Shown here piece after piece: positions 51,413 to 59,055 of a stretch of DNA of 64,000 nucleotides. The notes under the pieces were generated by a model. That model saw only the letters and a list, made by a program, of their open reading frames with translations, did no database searches and was not told the DNA's origin. The position numbers were made by a program, and so were the translations under genes. The number at the start of each line of letters is the position of its first letter. Positions within the stretch are counted from its first letter, which is position 1. Origin of the DNA: Propionivibrio hellwigii (GTDB lineage Bacteria; Pseudomonadota; Gammaproteobacteria; Burkholderiales; Rhodocyclaceae); assembly GCF_041770905.1 (NCBI RefSeq), contig NZ_JBEUWX010000001.1:409616-473615 (forward strand), written 5' to 3'.

Positions 51413-51637
51413 ATGGCTACAAAAGTTACCACCATCCCCGCGTCTGGCGACCAGATTTCGCCGGACGCCATACCGCCCGAGGAGATTGGGGGCGAGTGCA
51501 AGTTTGTCCTGCACGACGATATGCGAATAACATTTTTCTGCGACGGCGAGGCCGTGCTAACGATCCCCGAATCGGTTACCGCGCGCCTCGGCAGAATGCT
51601 CCAGGGGATGCGTTTTGATACTTTTTATTTGTCTTGA
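51413..51637 (+). CDS. hypothetical phage early protein
   Basis: This is a 74-residue acidic protein (MATKVTTIPASGDQISPDAI). It has AGGAGG upstream, a strong ribosome-binding site. No function can be assigned. Confidence 0.6.
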   Translation: MATKVTTIPASGDQISPDAIPPEEIGGECKFVLHDDMRITFFCDGEAVLTIPESVTARLGRMLQGMRFDTFYLS

Positions 51638-51650
51638 TGAGGGGCAACAC

Positions 51651-52163
51651 ATGAGAAAGACCAAAACCGCCGCGATTGTCCATGCCTGCCAGTCACGCGA
51701 GCAGACGATTGAGGCTATCAGCGAGTTAGGCGCGGCCCAGCGCGAGCTGCTGCGTCTCAACACTGAGATCAACGACGCGCTGGCCGAGGCTACGGCCATG
51801 CGTCAGGACAAGATCGACGCGCTCAAACAACGTATCGAGGGGCTGACTGAGGGTATCGCCACCTGGTGCGCCGCCAACCGCGCGGCGCTATGTCCGGGCG
51901 GCGGCAAGACCGCCAACCTCGTGACCGGCGAGGTCTCGTGGCGGCAGCGCCCGCCGTCGGTGTCGATCCGGGCGGCGGACAAAGTGCTGGATAAGCTGCG
52001 CGCCCTCGGCCTGCATCGGTTTATCCGCACGGCGGAAACGCCAAATAAAGAGGCGATGCTGGCCGAGCCGGCCGCGGTTGCGGGCATCGCAGGCATCAGC
52101 ATTGTTACAGGCGTTGAGGATTTTACGATCGCGCCCTTTGAGGTCGATATACAGGAGGCATAA
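51651..52163 (+). CDS. gam: Gam-like host-nuclease inhibitor
   Basis: This 170-residue protein fits the Mu Gam family: a long helical region (LLRLNTEINDALAEATAMRQ to GLTEGIATWCAANR), then TANLVTGEVSWRQRPPSVSI and LRALGLHRFIRTAETPNKEA. Mu Gam coats linear DNA ends and shields them from RecBCD-type nucleases. The host AddB-like protein at 6.9 kb is a relative of such nucleases. The start MRKTKTAAIV is preferred over a longer frame. Confidence 0.9.
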   Translation: MRKTKTAAIVHACQSREQTIEAISELGAAQRELLRLNTEINDALAEATAMRQDKIDALKQRIEGLTEGIATWCAANRAALCPGGGKTANLVTGEVSWRQRPPSVSIRAADKVLDKLRALGLHRFIRTAETPNKEAMLAEPAAVAGIAGISIVTGVEDFTIAPFEVDIQEA

Positions 52164-52379
52164 ATGACAAGCCAGCCAAACACACAAGCGCCAAAGGCGA
52201 CGATCACGATCACTGAGGGCGCAGATGGCATCATCCGGATTAACTTGCGCTGCACACCGCGCTGCGATCCCGACGACCCTCATCTGGTGCATGTGACAGC
52301 CTTACGCATGGTCAATCTCGTATATCAAGATGGGGGGAAGATTGTCAGCGCTGGCGTCGCGCCCAAGGAGGACGAGTGA
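52164..52379 (+). CDS. hypothetical phage early protein
   Basis: This 71-residue protein (MTSQPNTQAPKATITITEGA) has two close cysteines (RCTPRCDPDDPHL). It directly follows the Gam-like gene and overlaps the next by one base. No function can be assigned. Confidence 0.6.
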   Translation: MTSQPNTQAPKATITITEGADGIIRINLRCTPRCDPDDPHLVHVTALRMVNLVYQDGGKIVSAGVAPKEDE

Positions 52380-52750
52380 TGGACGACACCCGCGACATGC
52401 GCCGCCGCATTATCACAACAGCCGTTAAAAGGGCGTTGCTCAAAGATCGCCCCGAACTTGACGATGCGGCGCTGGCAGGCGCGATGATTGAGGTGATTAT
52501 CTCCACGCAAGACACCTCGCCCACTAGCCTGCCGCTCATGTTTTGCATCCTCACCGAGCTGGCCGGGCGTGTCATCAAACAACTGCCTGCGCCGACGCGG
52601 TGCGATGACAACGGCAGGCCGCTTTATAACGTGACCGAGGCTGCGCGCGCCCTCGGCCTCACTGACGCCGAGACCGACCGGGTACGTGACTATCTGCGTG
52701 ATAAGGGCGTACAGAGCGCTGACCCAGCGCAGACCCACACCCTCAACTAA
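52379..52750 (+). CDS. hypothetical phage early protein
   Basis: This is a 123-residue protein (MDDTRDMRRRIITTAVKRAL). The C-terminal part (YNVTEAARALGLTDAETDRV) looks like a helix-turn-helix or helical repeat. The function is unknown. The ATG overlaps the preceding stop (TGATG). Confidence 0.6.
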   Translation: MDDTRDMRRRIITTAVKRALLKDRPELDDAALAGAMIEVIISTQDTSPTSLPLMFCILTELAGRVIKQLPAPTRCDDNGRPLYNVTEAARALGLTDAETDRVRDYLRDKGVQSADPAQTHTLN

Positions 52751-52780
52751 CCCGTTTTTAACCCAAAAAAGGAGAGCAAT

Positions 52781-53095
52781 ATGAAAAATGAGAAACACTT
52801 AAAACTGACGCAAAACGATTTTATCAGCGCTGTTGCCGAGATGAGCAGCACCTCAAAAGTCACTGCAAAGCAGGTCATTAACGCGGCATCTTACGTTATC
52901 AGCCAATCACTGCGTGAGGGCTGTGAGGTGCCGTTTTCGGGGCTCGGCAAATTCTCGGTGCGCGAGCGTGCAGCGCGCACCGGGCGCAACCCCGCAACGG
53001 GCGAAACCATGACCATCCCCGCCAAAAAACAACCCAAATTTACGCCAAGCGCCACGTTAAAAGCGATGGTCGCAGGGCAAGAGGAGGATCAATGA
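52781..53095 (+). CDS. HU-family DNA-binding protein (phage-encoded)
   Basis: This 104-residue protein has the HU/IHF fold: LTQNDFISAVAEMSSTSKVT, VPFSGLGKFSVRERAARTGR, NPATGETMTIPAKKQPKF. HU-type proteins bend DNA; Mu needs HU and IHF for transpososome assembly, and a phage copy could make it less host-dependent. It has AAAGGAGAGC upstream, a strong ribosome-binding site. Confidence 0.93.
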   Translation: MKNEKHLKLTQNDFISAVAEMSSTSKVTAKQVINAASYVISQSLREGCEVPFSGLGKFSVRERAARTGRNPATGETMTIPAKKQPKFTPSATLKAMVAGQEEDQ

Positions 53096-53238
53096 TGGGT
53101 GATTTTAAATACGGCGTACTGGCCGATTTTTTGGGCGAGCACTGGTCCCGTTTTGTCGGTTTTGCCAACCAGCACGGGGTAAGCGAGGACGAGTGCGAGG
53201 CGCTCATCAAAGCCCTGGAGCAACAGGCTGGCAGATAG
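53092..53238 (+). CDS. 48-residue phage protein
   Basis: A short frame overlaps the HU stop (ATGATGG) and encodes MMGDFKYGVLADFLGEHWSR, then FVGFANQHGVSEDECEALIK. It is acidic and helical and preceded by GAGGAGG. The clean overlap and strong ribosome-binding site make it credible; the function is unknown. Confidence 0.6.
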   Translation: MMGDFKYGVLADFLGEHWSRFVGFANQHGVSEDECEALIKALEQQAGR

Positions 53239-53306
53239 CCGGTTCGACGGCGCTTGGATTAACGCCAAGCGCCGTCCGGCAGGCTGTTTAACGAGGAGGA
53301 CAAACA

Positions 53307-53393
53307 ATGACAGACGCAAATCTGATTGATTTTGTGGTGTGGTGCGCGCTGCCGCTGTGCATCGCGCTGATCGGCTGGATGATGTCGGAGTAA
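53307..53393 (+). CDS. 28-residue single-helix membrane peptide
   Basis: The frame encodes MTDANLIDFVVWCALPLCIA, then LIGWMMSE, nearly all one hydrophobic helix, behind a strong GAGGAGG site. Such mini-proteins are common in phage operons. The function is unknown. Confidence 0.55.
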   Translation: MTDANLIDFVVWCALPLCIALIGWMMSE

Positions 53394-53397
53394 TAAC

Positions 53398-53934
53398 GTG
53401 GACAAATCGGTTGTCAGTGCGCATCAGCCCATACTCGACCCCTGTTGCGGCAGCCGCATGATGTGGCTTGATCGTAAAAATCCGCGGGTAATTTTTGGTG
53501 ACATCCGCCGCCAAAAAATTACCGTCACGGATAGGAGTCATGGCAATCCTGACGGCACGCGCATACTGATGATCGAGCCGGATGTACTGCTGGATTTTAG
53601 GAGCCTGCCGTATCCGGACGGGCAATTTAGGCTAGTGGTTTTTGATCCGCCGCATCTTGTCCGCGCCGGCGCAAAAAGCTGGCTGGCCGCCAAATACGGC
53701 AAGCTATCGGATAACTGGCGTGATGACATCAGACAGGGGTTTGCCGAGTGCCTGCGCGTGCTCGGGCACGGCGGCATCCTGATTTTTAAGTGGAGCGAGG
53801 CGCAGATAAAAGTAAAAGATGTGCTGGCGCTGTGCCCGGTTGAGCCGCTGTTTGGACACATTAGCGGCCGTAAGGGATTAACGCATTGGCTCGTATTTAT
53901 GCGGCATATGGATACGGATGGAGATGGGGAGTGA
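53398..53934 (+). CDS. SAM-dependent (DNA) methyltransferase
   Basis: This 178-residue protein has the motif I-like DPCCGSRMMWLD near the N-terminus and the catalytic-type DPPHLV near residue 82, then GHGGILIFKWSEAQIKV. This is a small phage class of SAM methyltransferase, probably acting on DNA to escape restriction; target base and site are unknown. The start is GTG, with GGAG seven bases upstream. In Mu a different late modification (mom) fills this role. Confidence 0.85.
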   Translation: MDKSVVSAHQPILDPCCGSRMMWLDRKNPRVIFGDIRRQKITVTDRSHGNPDGTRILMIEPDVLLDFRSLPYPDGQFRLVVFDPPHLVRAGAKSWLAAKYGKLSDNWRDDIRQGFAECLRVLGHGGILIFKWSEAQIKVKDVLALCPVEPLFGHISGRKGLTHWLVFMRHMDTDGDGE

Positions 53935-53935
53935 C

Positions 53936-54190
53936 ATGGGTAAATCGATTATCTACACACATAAGGGTTGGTTTGGGCTGTGCCCGATCTACCTTGCCGA
54001 GATTGACTCTCCCGCGCCTTATTGCGATCCGCGGCACTGGTCGCTCGCCTGGCTGATGACGGTGAGCGATGCAATCTACGGCCTTTGTTTTTGGCTTTGC
54101 AGCTGCATCAACCCGGATTATGAGCCGGCCTGGCCGTTGTTTGTCAGCGCCCCCCTAAAAACCCCGATCATCCGTACCCGCGAGGATTGA
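53936..54190 (+). CDS. hypothetical phage membrane-associated protein
   Basis: This 84-residue protein has one likely membrane helix (LAWLMTVSDAIYGLCFWLC). The rest (HKGWFGLCPIYLAEIDSPAP) resembles conserved phage proteins of unknown role. The ATG lies just after the methyltransferase stop. Confidence 0.65.
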   Translation: MGKSIIYTHKGWFGLCPIYLAEIDSPAPYCDPRHWSLAWLMTVSDAIYGLCFWLCSCINPDYEPAWPLFVSAPLKTPIIRTRED

Positions 54191-54194
54191 TGAC

Positions 54195-54737
54195 ATGCAA
54201 GAGCGACCCATCCTTTTTTCGGCGCCGATGGTGCGCGCCATCCTGGGCGGACATAAGACGCAGACGAGGCGACCAGTCAAACCAATGAAGCACCCGTATG
54301 GAGAGTGGTTATCTGTTGAGGAGGTTGTCGGCGAAATAAAAGCGGGGACGGGTGCTGTAAATTGCCCGCTTGGTCGCAAAGGCGACCGGCTATGGGTGCG
54401 TGAGGCGTTCCACTCCTATCACTGGGATGTCCCTCGCGTTGTTTATCGTGCGGACGGCGAACATCGGCGGGTGCGTACGCAATTTATGACGTACGAAGTG
54501 GGGCGCTGGACGCCATCAATCCACATGCCGCGCTGGGCTAGCCGGATCAGTCTGGAAATCACCGGCGTGCGTATCGAGCATCTACAGGACATTAGCGCGG
54601 CGGACTGCCTGGCAGAGGGCGTAGCGCCAACCGACGACCCGGTCGCCGAGTACCGCAGCTTTTGGGAGGCCCTCTACGGCGCCGGATCGTGGGCCGCAAA
54701 CCCGCACGTGTTTGTAATCGAGTTTGTGAGGGTGTGA
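54195..54737 (+). CDS. ASCH-domain-like phage protein
   Basis: This 180-residue protein begins ERPILFSAPMVRAILGGHKT, then QTRRPVKP. It continues with GDRLWVREAFHSYHWD and ISLEITGVRIEHLQDISAAD, characteristic of phage ASCH/PUA-like proteins. RNA or modified-nucleotide binding is suspected in this family. The precise role is unknown. Confidence 0.8.
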   Translation: MQERPILFSAPMVRAILGGHKTQTRRPVKPMKHPYGEWLSVEEVVGEIKAGTGAVNCPLGRKGDRLWVREAFHSYHWDVPRVVYRADGEHRRVRTQFMTYEVGRWTPSIHMPRWASRISLEITGVRIEHLQDISAADCLAEGVAPTDDPVAEYRSFWEALYGAGSWAANPHVFVIEFVRV

Positions 54738-54739
54738 CT

Positions 54740-55201
54740 ATGGCATCTGCTATCCGCACGGCTGACGCGCTGCGCAAAAGCGAGCTCGCCAAAATCCACA
54801 TCTGCAAGGCACAGCTTAAGCTGGATGATGCCGCCTACCGCGACCTCGTCATGTCGGTCTGCGGCGTTAAATCGGCCTCAAGCCTCGACGCGCTGGGCCG
54901 TAAAAAATTGCTTGATCATATGGCCTCGTGCCTCAAAGCGTCAGGCATCGATCCGTATCCGGGCGCAAAGCGCCTGCCGACACGGCACCGACCGCTGGCG
55001 CAGAGCAAAGAGGCAATCGAGGCCAAAATCGCCGTGCAACTTAAAACCCTCGGCCAGGGCTGGCCGTATGCCTACGCAGTAGGCCGGCGCATCTATCCGC
55101 AGGTCTCGCGCTTTGAGTTTTTGAGCCTCGCACAGCTTGGCAAGGTCTCAAGCGCGCTTGAGCGCACCATCCGCTATAAGGAGCGTGCCGCCCATGACTG
55201 A
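54740..55201 (+). CDS. gemA: GemA/gp16-family regulator
   Basis: This 153-residue protein matches the Mu GemA (gp16, DUF1018) family: ELAKIHICKAQLKLDDAAYR, a GVKSASSLDALGRKKLLDHM stretch, and PQVSRFEFLSLAQLGKVSSA. GemA affects host gene expression and replication in Mu infection. Its start lies two bases after the ASCH gene stop, and its end overlaps the Mor gene by eight bases. Confidence 0.9.
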   Translation: MASAIRTADALRKSELAKIHICKAQLKLDDAAYRDLVMSVCGVKSASSLDALGRKKLLDHMASCLKASGIDPYPGAKRLPTRHRPLAQSKEAIEAKIAVQLKTLGQGWPYAYAVGRRIYPQVSRFEFLSLAQLGKVSSALERTIRYKERAAHD

Positions 55202-55634
55202 GCGTGCGTGCATTAACGCTGCGGCCAACGACGATCCTGTCGATAACGTCGATCTGGGCTTATTGCCCGGCGCGCTGCGCGAGATTGCCGAATTGATCGG
55301 CCTGCCGGCGGCATTGACGCTCTCGCGCGTCTATGGCGGGCGGCGTCTGTATGTCCCGCGTCGTTACGATCCTGAGCATCCGCTCGTCAAACTGCTGGGA
55401 CACCAGGCCGCCATCCGGCTGATCGACAATTACGGGGGGCTGGAGCATTTTGACGTGCCTATGGCCGCATCCTTAACCCGTGAGCTGCGCAACCGCGCCA
55501 TCCGCCGCGACCGCGCGCGCGGCGACTCGTGTAGTACACTCGCTCGTCGTTACCAGATGACCGAGCGCACCATCTGGACCATCCTCGCCCAATCCACGGC
55601 CGAGGATGCGCCGCGCCAGGCGGCCTTGTTCTGA
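55194..55634 (+). CDS. mor: Mor-family transcriptional activator
   Basis: This 146-residue protein matches the Mor/C family: LPGALREIAELIGLPAALTL, then GGRRLYVPRR, LVKLLGHQAAIRLIDNYGG and an HTH at the C-terminus (STLARRYQMTERTIWTIL). Mor turns on middle or late phage transcription. Only one Mor/C-type gene is visible, directly before the lysis genes, so it may itself drive late genes. Confidence 0.93.
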   Translation: MTERACINAAANDDPVDNVDLGLLPGALREIAELIGLPAALTLSRVYGGRRLYVPRRYDPEHPLVKLLGHQAAIRLIDNYGGLEHFDVPMAASLTRELRNRAIRRDRARGDSCSTLARRYQMTERTIWTILAQSTAEDAPRQAALF

Positions 55635-55750
55635 TCGCGCCGGTGAGTCTGCCGGCGCATCTGCTCCCCGCTCTCCCGCACCAAATAATACTATCCCCCT
55701 GACGGCCGCCCGCCTTATCCGGCCTTGCGCGCGCGCGTAATCTCTCGCGC
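55635..55750 (+). promoter_or_regulatory. candidate Mor-dependent promoter region
   Basis: After a hairpin GCGCCGG/CCGGCGC (55637-55658, no T-run) comes an AATAATACTATCC stretch resembling a -10 element with no -35 match. That is what Mor/C-activated promoters look like. No activator site was defined. Confidence 0.35.
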
Positions 55751-55945
55751 ATGGACACCACCACACCAAACACCAGGCGGCGCTGCGGGACGTGCCGCCA
55801 TTACGACGCCTCAACGCTTGCCGGATACGGCTATTGCCGTGTTGCGCCCGACTGCGAGGCCCGCGCGCGTCTCTGGCGCAATGACACGCCCTGCACGCTC
55901 ACGCACGCCCATCATGACGCCGCACAACAAGGAGGTGCGCAATGA
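55751..55945 (+). CDS. cysteine-rich small phage protein
   Basis: This 64-residue protein has six cysteines (RRRCGTCRHYD, GYCRVAPDCEAR, TPC), suggesting a small zinc-binding fold. It starts the operon after the Mor gene and overlaps the endolysin gene by four bases. The function is unknown. Confidence 0.7.
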   Translation: MDTTTPNTRRRCGTCRHYDASTLAGYGYCRVAPDCEARARLWRNDTPCTLTHAHHDAAQQGGAQ

Positions 55946-56457
55946 GCCGCAACCGCATTGTTATGGCCGCGCTCTCGCTCTCGGCTGCTGGCTTTGCCGC
56001 GCTGGTGGCGACTGAGGGGTTTATCGGCACAGCGCGATCGCCTGTGCCCGGGGATGTGGCCACCGTTGGTTTTGGCAGCACGCGGCATGCTGACGGCACG
56101 CCGGTTAAAGCAGGCGAGACGATCACGCCGACGGCAGCGGTAGAGCTTGCCGTGCGCGATGTGGCCGTCAAAGAGGCGATCCTCAAAGACTGCATCACTG
56201 TCCCTCTGCATCAGTACGAGTATGACGCCTATGTCTATCTCTCGTATAACGTGGGGGCGACCGCAGTTTGCCGCTCAAGCATCCCGCGCAAACTGGCCGC
56301 CGGCGACTATGAGGGCGCCTGCGAGACCATCCTTGATTTTAGATTTGTCCAAAAACGCGACTGCTCATTGCCCTGGAACCACGATTTTTGCGGCGGCGTC
56401 TGGACGAGCCGTTTGAAATGGACGCGCATCTGTCTGGGGCAGGAGCCGGCGCGATGA
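55942..56457 (+). CDS. GH24 endolysin with N-terminal signal-anchor
   Basis: This 171-residue lysozyme-like enzyme has TEGFIGTARSPVPGDVATVG; Glu 25, Asp 38 and Thr 41 match the catalytic residues of the P1/P21-like group. Residues about 5-24 (RIVMAALSLSAAGFAALVAT) form an Ala/Ser-rich helix typical of signal-arrest-release endolysins, exported by Sec and held in the membrane until lysis. Such an enzyme needs only a pinholin. No clear holin was identified, though a small membrane gene is at 58604. Confidence 0.9.
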   Translation: MSRNRIVMAALSLSAAGFAALVATEGFIGTARSPVPGDVATVGFGSTRHADGTPVKAGETITPTAAVELAVRDVAVKEAILKDCITVPLHQYEYDAYVYLSYNVGATAVCRSSIPRKLAAGDYEGACETILDFRFVQKRDCSLPWNHDFCGGVWTSRLKWTRICLGQEPAR

Positions 56458-56672
56458 GCGGAGCCAGACGGATCGCCAGCAACCCGACCTTGTCGGCCAT
56501 GCACGCCGGGTGCCTCTCGCGCGAGATCGCCAAGGCCGATAGCCCGGAGGCATTACGAAAAGCCGCGCAAAATCGCATCCCGTATCTCATCGGACGCGAT
56601 AGAGATCGCCTGCGTGATGAGTATGCCGAGCGCCTGCGCGCGTTAAAGACACGGCCCGGAGGTGCTGTATGA
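56454..56672 (+). CDS. hypothetical phage protein in the lysis cassette
   Basis: This 72-residue charged protein starts MSGARRIASNPTLSAMHAGC and contains EALRKAAQNRIPYLIGRDRD. It overlaps both neighbours by four bases. The function is unknown; its place between endolysin and Rz suggests a lysis-related or co-expressed role. Confidence 0.6.
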   Translation: MSGARRIASNPTLSAMHAGCLSREIAKADSPEALRKAAQNRIPYLIGRDRDRLRDEYAERLRALKTRPGGAV

Positions 56673-57178
56673 ACGGTTTTGTCCTTGTCTTGGCGAGCAT
56701 CTGCCTCTCCTGCGTGGTCGGCGTAGTGACTGGCTACACATCGGCCCAAAAAGAGTGCAAGGCGCAAATCCTGCGCATTGAGCGCGATGCGCAGGAGGCG
56801 CGCGCATCCGCCCTTGAGGCCATTAACGCACGGCTAAAAACCGAGACTGAGCGCGGCGAGAAACTCTCGCAAGAGCTGCTCACCGCCGAATCTCGCCTCA
56901 CCAAAACCCGAGAGGAGTTACGCAATGAGATCACCCGCTCAACCCGCGGTCGCGCTTGCCTTGATGCTCGCACTGTCCGCCTGCTCAACAACGCCGGCAA
57001 TCGTCACGCCGGCGCAGATGATGCCCTGCCGAAAACCGCCGGCGCACCTGATGCAGCGCATGGAGCAGCTGCCTCCGATACCGACGTCGCTCAGTGGGCC
57101 GCCGAGGTCGGATCGCAATACGAGCTCTGTCGCGCCCGGCTCGACGCCCTGATTGACTACGAGGAGGGACGGCAGTGA
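56669..57178 (+). CDS. Rz: Rz-like i-spanin
   Basis: This 169-residue protein has one N-terminal membrane helix (FVLVLASICLSCVVGVVTGY) and a long periplasmic coiled coil (AQKECKAQILRIERDAQEAR to TKTREELRNEITRSTRG), the pattern of inner-membrane spanins. With the lipoprotein encoded inside it, it fuses the two membranes in the last step of lysis. Its stop overlaps the next gene by four bases. Confidence 0.85.
   Translation: MNGFVLVLASICLSCVVGVVTGYTSAQKECKAQILRIERDAQEARASALEAINARLKTETERGEKLSQELLTAESRLTKTREELRNEITRSTRGRACLDARTVRLLNNAGNRHAGADDALPKTAGAPDAAHGAAASDTDVAQWAAEVGSQYELCRARLDALIDYEEGRQ
56925..57152 (+). CDS. Rz1: Rz1-like o-spanin lipoprotein, embedded in Rz
   Basis: A 75-residue frame lies wholly inside Rz, shifted by one base. 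It encodes a signal peptide with a lipobox (ALALMLALSAC, Cys about 20) and a proline-rich mature part (CRKPPAH, QLPPIPTSLSGPP). That is the classic Rz1 design: an outer-membrane lipoprotein that pairs with Rz across the periplasm. The start is ATG at 56925. Confidence 0.88.
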   Translation: MRSPAQPAVALALMLALSACSTTPAIVTPAQMMPCRKPPAHLMQRMEQLPPIPTSLSGPPRSDRNTSSVAPGSTP

Positions 57179-57414
57179 GCGACATCATTGATCGCGCATC
57201 CGAGCGCGAGGAGTTGTTTAGACGCGCCGCATTGGTGGCGCATAAGGATCGCTATGCCGTCACCGGCACGATGGTCGAGGGCGCGCCGGGCTATTGCCGG
57301 TTGTGCGAGGAGATGATCCCGCGCTCGCGCCTGCGTGCGCTGCCGGGCGTGACAACCTGCGTGCGTTGTCAGGAGATTTTGGAGAGCGCGCAAAAACGGG
57401 GGGTGGTCAAATGA
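57175..57414 (+). CDS. TraR/DksA-type zinc finger protein
   Basis: This 79-residue protein has the C4 zinc finger CRLCEEMIPRSRLRALPGVT, then CVRCQEIL, preceded by an acidic helix. TraR-like proteins bind RNA polymerase in the secondary channel and mimic DksA with ppGpp. Its presence in the late region is typical of Mu-like phages. It could redirect host transcription. Confidence 0.9.
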   Translation: MSDIIDRASEREELFRRAALVAHKDRYAVTGTMVEGAPGYCRLCEEMIPRSRLRALPGVTTCVRCQEILESAQKRGVVK

Positions 57415-57854
57415 TGATTACGGTAGATATTTGGCAGCTCGTCTCGCTGCTCTTAGGGTTTTTTGGCTGCGTGGCGGGCTTTGGCAAGCTCTTGCTTGCC
57501 CAGATTGACAAGCGCTTGGATACGCGCTTTGAGGCGCAGGAGCGCGCGCGCATTGAGGGATCGCAGGGCCTGCGCAAGACGCTCGACGAGCAGCTTGCGA
57601 TGGGGCGCGCGCATACCGAGCGGCTCGATAAGATGGAGTTTGACATGCGCGAGTCGCTCTCGGCGATGGAGGGACGCTTGTCGCGCGTGGAGTCTGAGGT
57701 CAAGCACGGCGTCGGCCAGCGTGATCTCTCCGACATCTATGACCGCATCAACGAGGTGGCCGAGGGCCTCTCCGAGCTGCGCGGCGAGTCGCACGCGGTT
57801 GGCGACAACGTGCGCCTCATCCTCAACCAGATCACTACCAAGGGGATGCAGTAA
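57411..57854 (+). CDS. DUF2730-like phage membrane/coiled-coil protein
   Basis: This 147-residue protein has one N-terminal helix in the membrane (LVSLLLGFFGCVAGFGKLLL) and a long coiled coil. This matches the gp25-like DUF2730 family of Mu-like phages. The role is unknown. The start at the first of two ATG codons overlaps the preceding stop. Confidence 0.8.
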   Translation: MMITVDIWQLVSLLLGFFGCVAGFGKLLLAQIDKRLDTRFEAQERARIEGSQGLRKTLDEQLAMGRAHTERLDKMEFDMRESLSAMEGRLSRVESEVKHGVGQRDLSDIYDRINEVAEGLSELRGESHAVGDNVRLILNQITTKGMQ

Positions 57855-58105
57855 TGACCGAGAGCGAGGCAAGACGCCGTAAATCACTGCTCGCCACCAT
57901 CGCTTTTGAGCCGGCCATCGGCTTAACGCGCCTGCGCGCAGAGCTTGATGTGGTGCACGGCATCGCGGCAAGTCTGGATCTCATCCGTGCGGATATTGAC
58001 TGGCTCGTCGAGATGGGGCTCGTCCGTTTTAACGGCGAGCTCGCGCAGATTACCGAGCGCGGGCGCGATGTGGCGGCGCTACGCGCCAAGTTTCCGGGGG
58101 CGTAA
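57854..58105 (+). CDS. gp26-like winged-helix phage protein
   Basis: This is an 83-residue protein with a winged-helix pattern (LLATIAFEPAIGLTRLRAEL, then DWLVEMGLVRFNGELAQITE). By position it corresponds to Mu gp26-type genes before the terminase. The function is unknown. Confidence 0.75.
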   Translation: MTESEARRRKSLLATIAFEPAIGLTRLRAELDVVHGIAASLDLIRADIDWLVEMGLVRFNGELAQITERGRDVAALRAKFPGA

Positions 58106-58107
58106 GC

Positions 58108-58591
58108 ATGGCCCACCCCCCGGAAAAACGACTGGAGCTGCGCGCCGCCTACATAGGCGGACTGCCGCTTGAGGTGGCCGCCGATAAAACCGGCGTGCCC
58201 TACGGCACGGCGCGTAACTGGTTTAACGCGGCAAAGCGTGAGGGCGATGACTGGGGACAAATTTAGGGCGGCATCGCTCATCGTCGCCGGCGGCGGCATT
58301 GAGCAGGCGATGGGGCGCGTGGTCTCCGCCGGTCTCATCCGTTGCGAGGCGCTGCTGGAGCGCATCGACGAGATCAGCGATCCGGCCGAGGTCGTGCAGA
58401 CCGTGGCGACCTTGGGAGACGCCATCGCTAAGCTGCGTGCGGCCGCCAAAAACCTGATGCCCGAGGCTGACCGCCTGGCGGTCGAGACGGGCGCGATCAA
58501 GGGGTTTGTTGATCTGTTTATCAGGCTACACCCGGCGCAGGCCGAGGCCGCCCTGTCGGCGGTTGAAGCGTGGGCGGCGGGGCAACGTTAA
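58108..58591 (+). pseudogene. DUF1804 family phage protein (small terminase-like), frameshifted
   Basis: The first frame encodes MAHPPEKRLELRAAYIGGLP to EGDDWGQI and stops at 58266. The rest continues in another frame as DKFRAASLIVAGGGIEQAMG to AVEAWAAGQR (stop 58591). Removing one G from TGGGGACAAA near 58251-58254 restores GDDWDKFRAAS, as in DUF1804 proteins. The family has an HTH at the N-terminus and is thought to act in packaging like a small terminase. A sequencing error is an alternative to mutation. Confidence 0.82.
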
Positions 58592-58603
58592 GAGGAGAGA
58601 GCG

Positions 58604-58795
58604 ATGGAGCTGTTTGTCGGATTTGTCAGCGGGCTGTTATGCCTGGTCGCGTTTGGCGTGGGGATACTTTTAGGCGTGCTTTGTGGCGCGCAGTCGGCCG
58701 TCGACCAGACCCTGCGTCAGGGGTACTTTAAGGCTTACGGCAAGCGCTACCGCACCGTTGAGATTATCGATGACAACGCACAAGGAGCGCGCTGA
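58604..58795 (+). CDS. small phage membrane protein
   Basis: This 63-residue protein has one strong N-terminal helix (LFVGFVSGLLCLVAFGVGIL), then a basic tail with YFKAYGKRYRTVEI. AAGAGGAGAG lies upstream. It could be a holin-like or spanin-linked protein, but no family was recognised. Confidence 0.6.
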   Translation: MELFVGFVSGLLCLVAFGVGILLGVLCGAQSAVDQTLRQGYFKAYGKRYRTVEIIDDNAQGAR

Positions 58796-59055
58796 TGAGC
58801 TTTTTTTTGCTTTGCCTGTGTGACCAGATGGACGCGGTATTAATCGCCCTGTATCGCGCGATTGTGCGCCTCTTGCGCGGCATCTTTTGCGCTGCGCGGC
58901 ATGTTGCGGAGCATGTCACACGCCCGCGTGCGTTAAGCGCCTGCGGCTACGTCATGGCCTGGGCAACGCTTACCTCAATGGACGTGCGCGAGGCGATGCG
59001 TCGCGCTGGCCAGCGTCGCCTATGGCGTCGCACCGGGGGGCGCAAACGGCCATGA
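58795..59055 (+). CDS. hypothetical phage protein before the terminase
   Basis: This 86-residue basic protein (MSFFLLCLCDQMDAVLIALY, IVRLLRGIFCAARHVAEHVT) overlaps the previous stop by one base and ends within the terminase start (ATGA at 59052). The frame may itself be disturbed by the indels that affect its neighbours. No function can be assigned. Confidence 0.5.
   Translation: MSFFLLCLCDQMDAVLIALYRAIVRLLRGIFCAARHVAEHVTRPRALSACGYVMAWATLTSMDVREAMRRAGQRRLWRRTGGRKRP

Noticed and set aside
53398..53934. Restriction-modification system
   Set aside because: Only a lone methyltransferase is present, embedded in the phage early operon; no restriction endonuclease or specificity gene is beside it.
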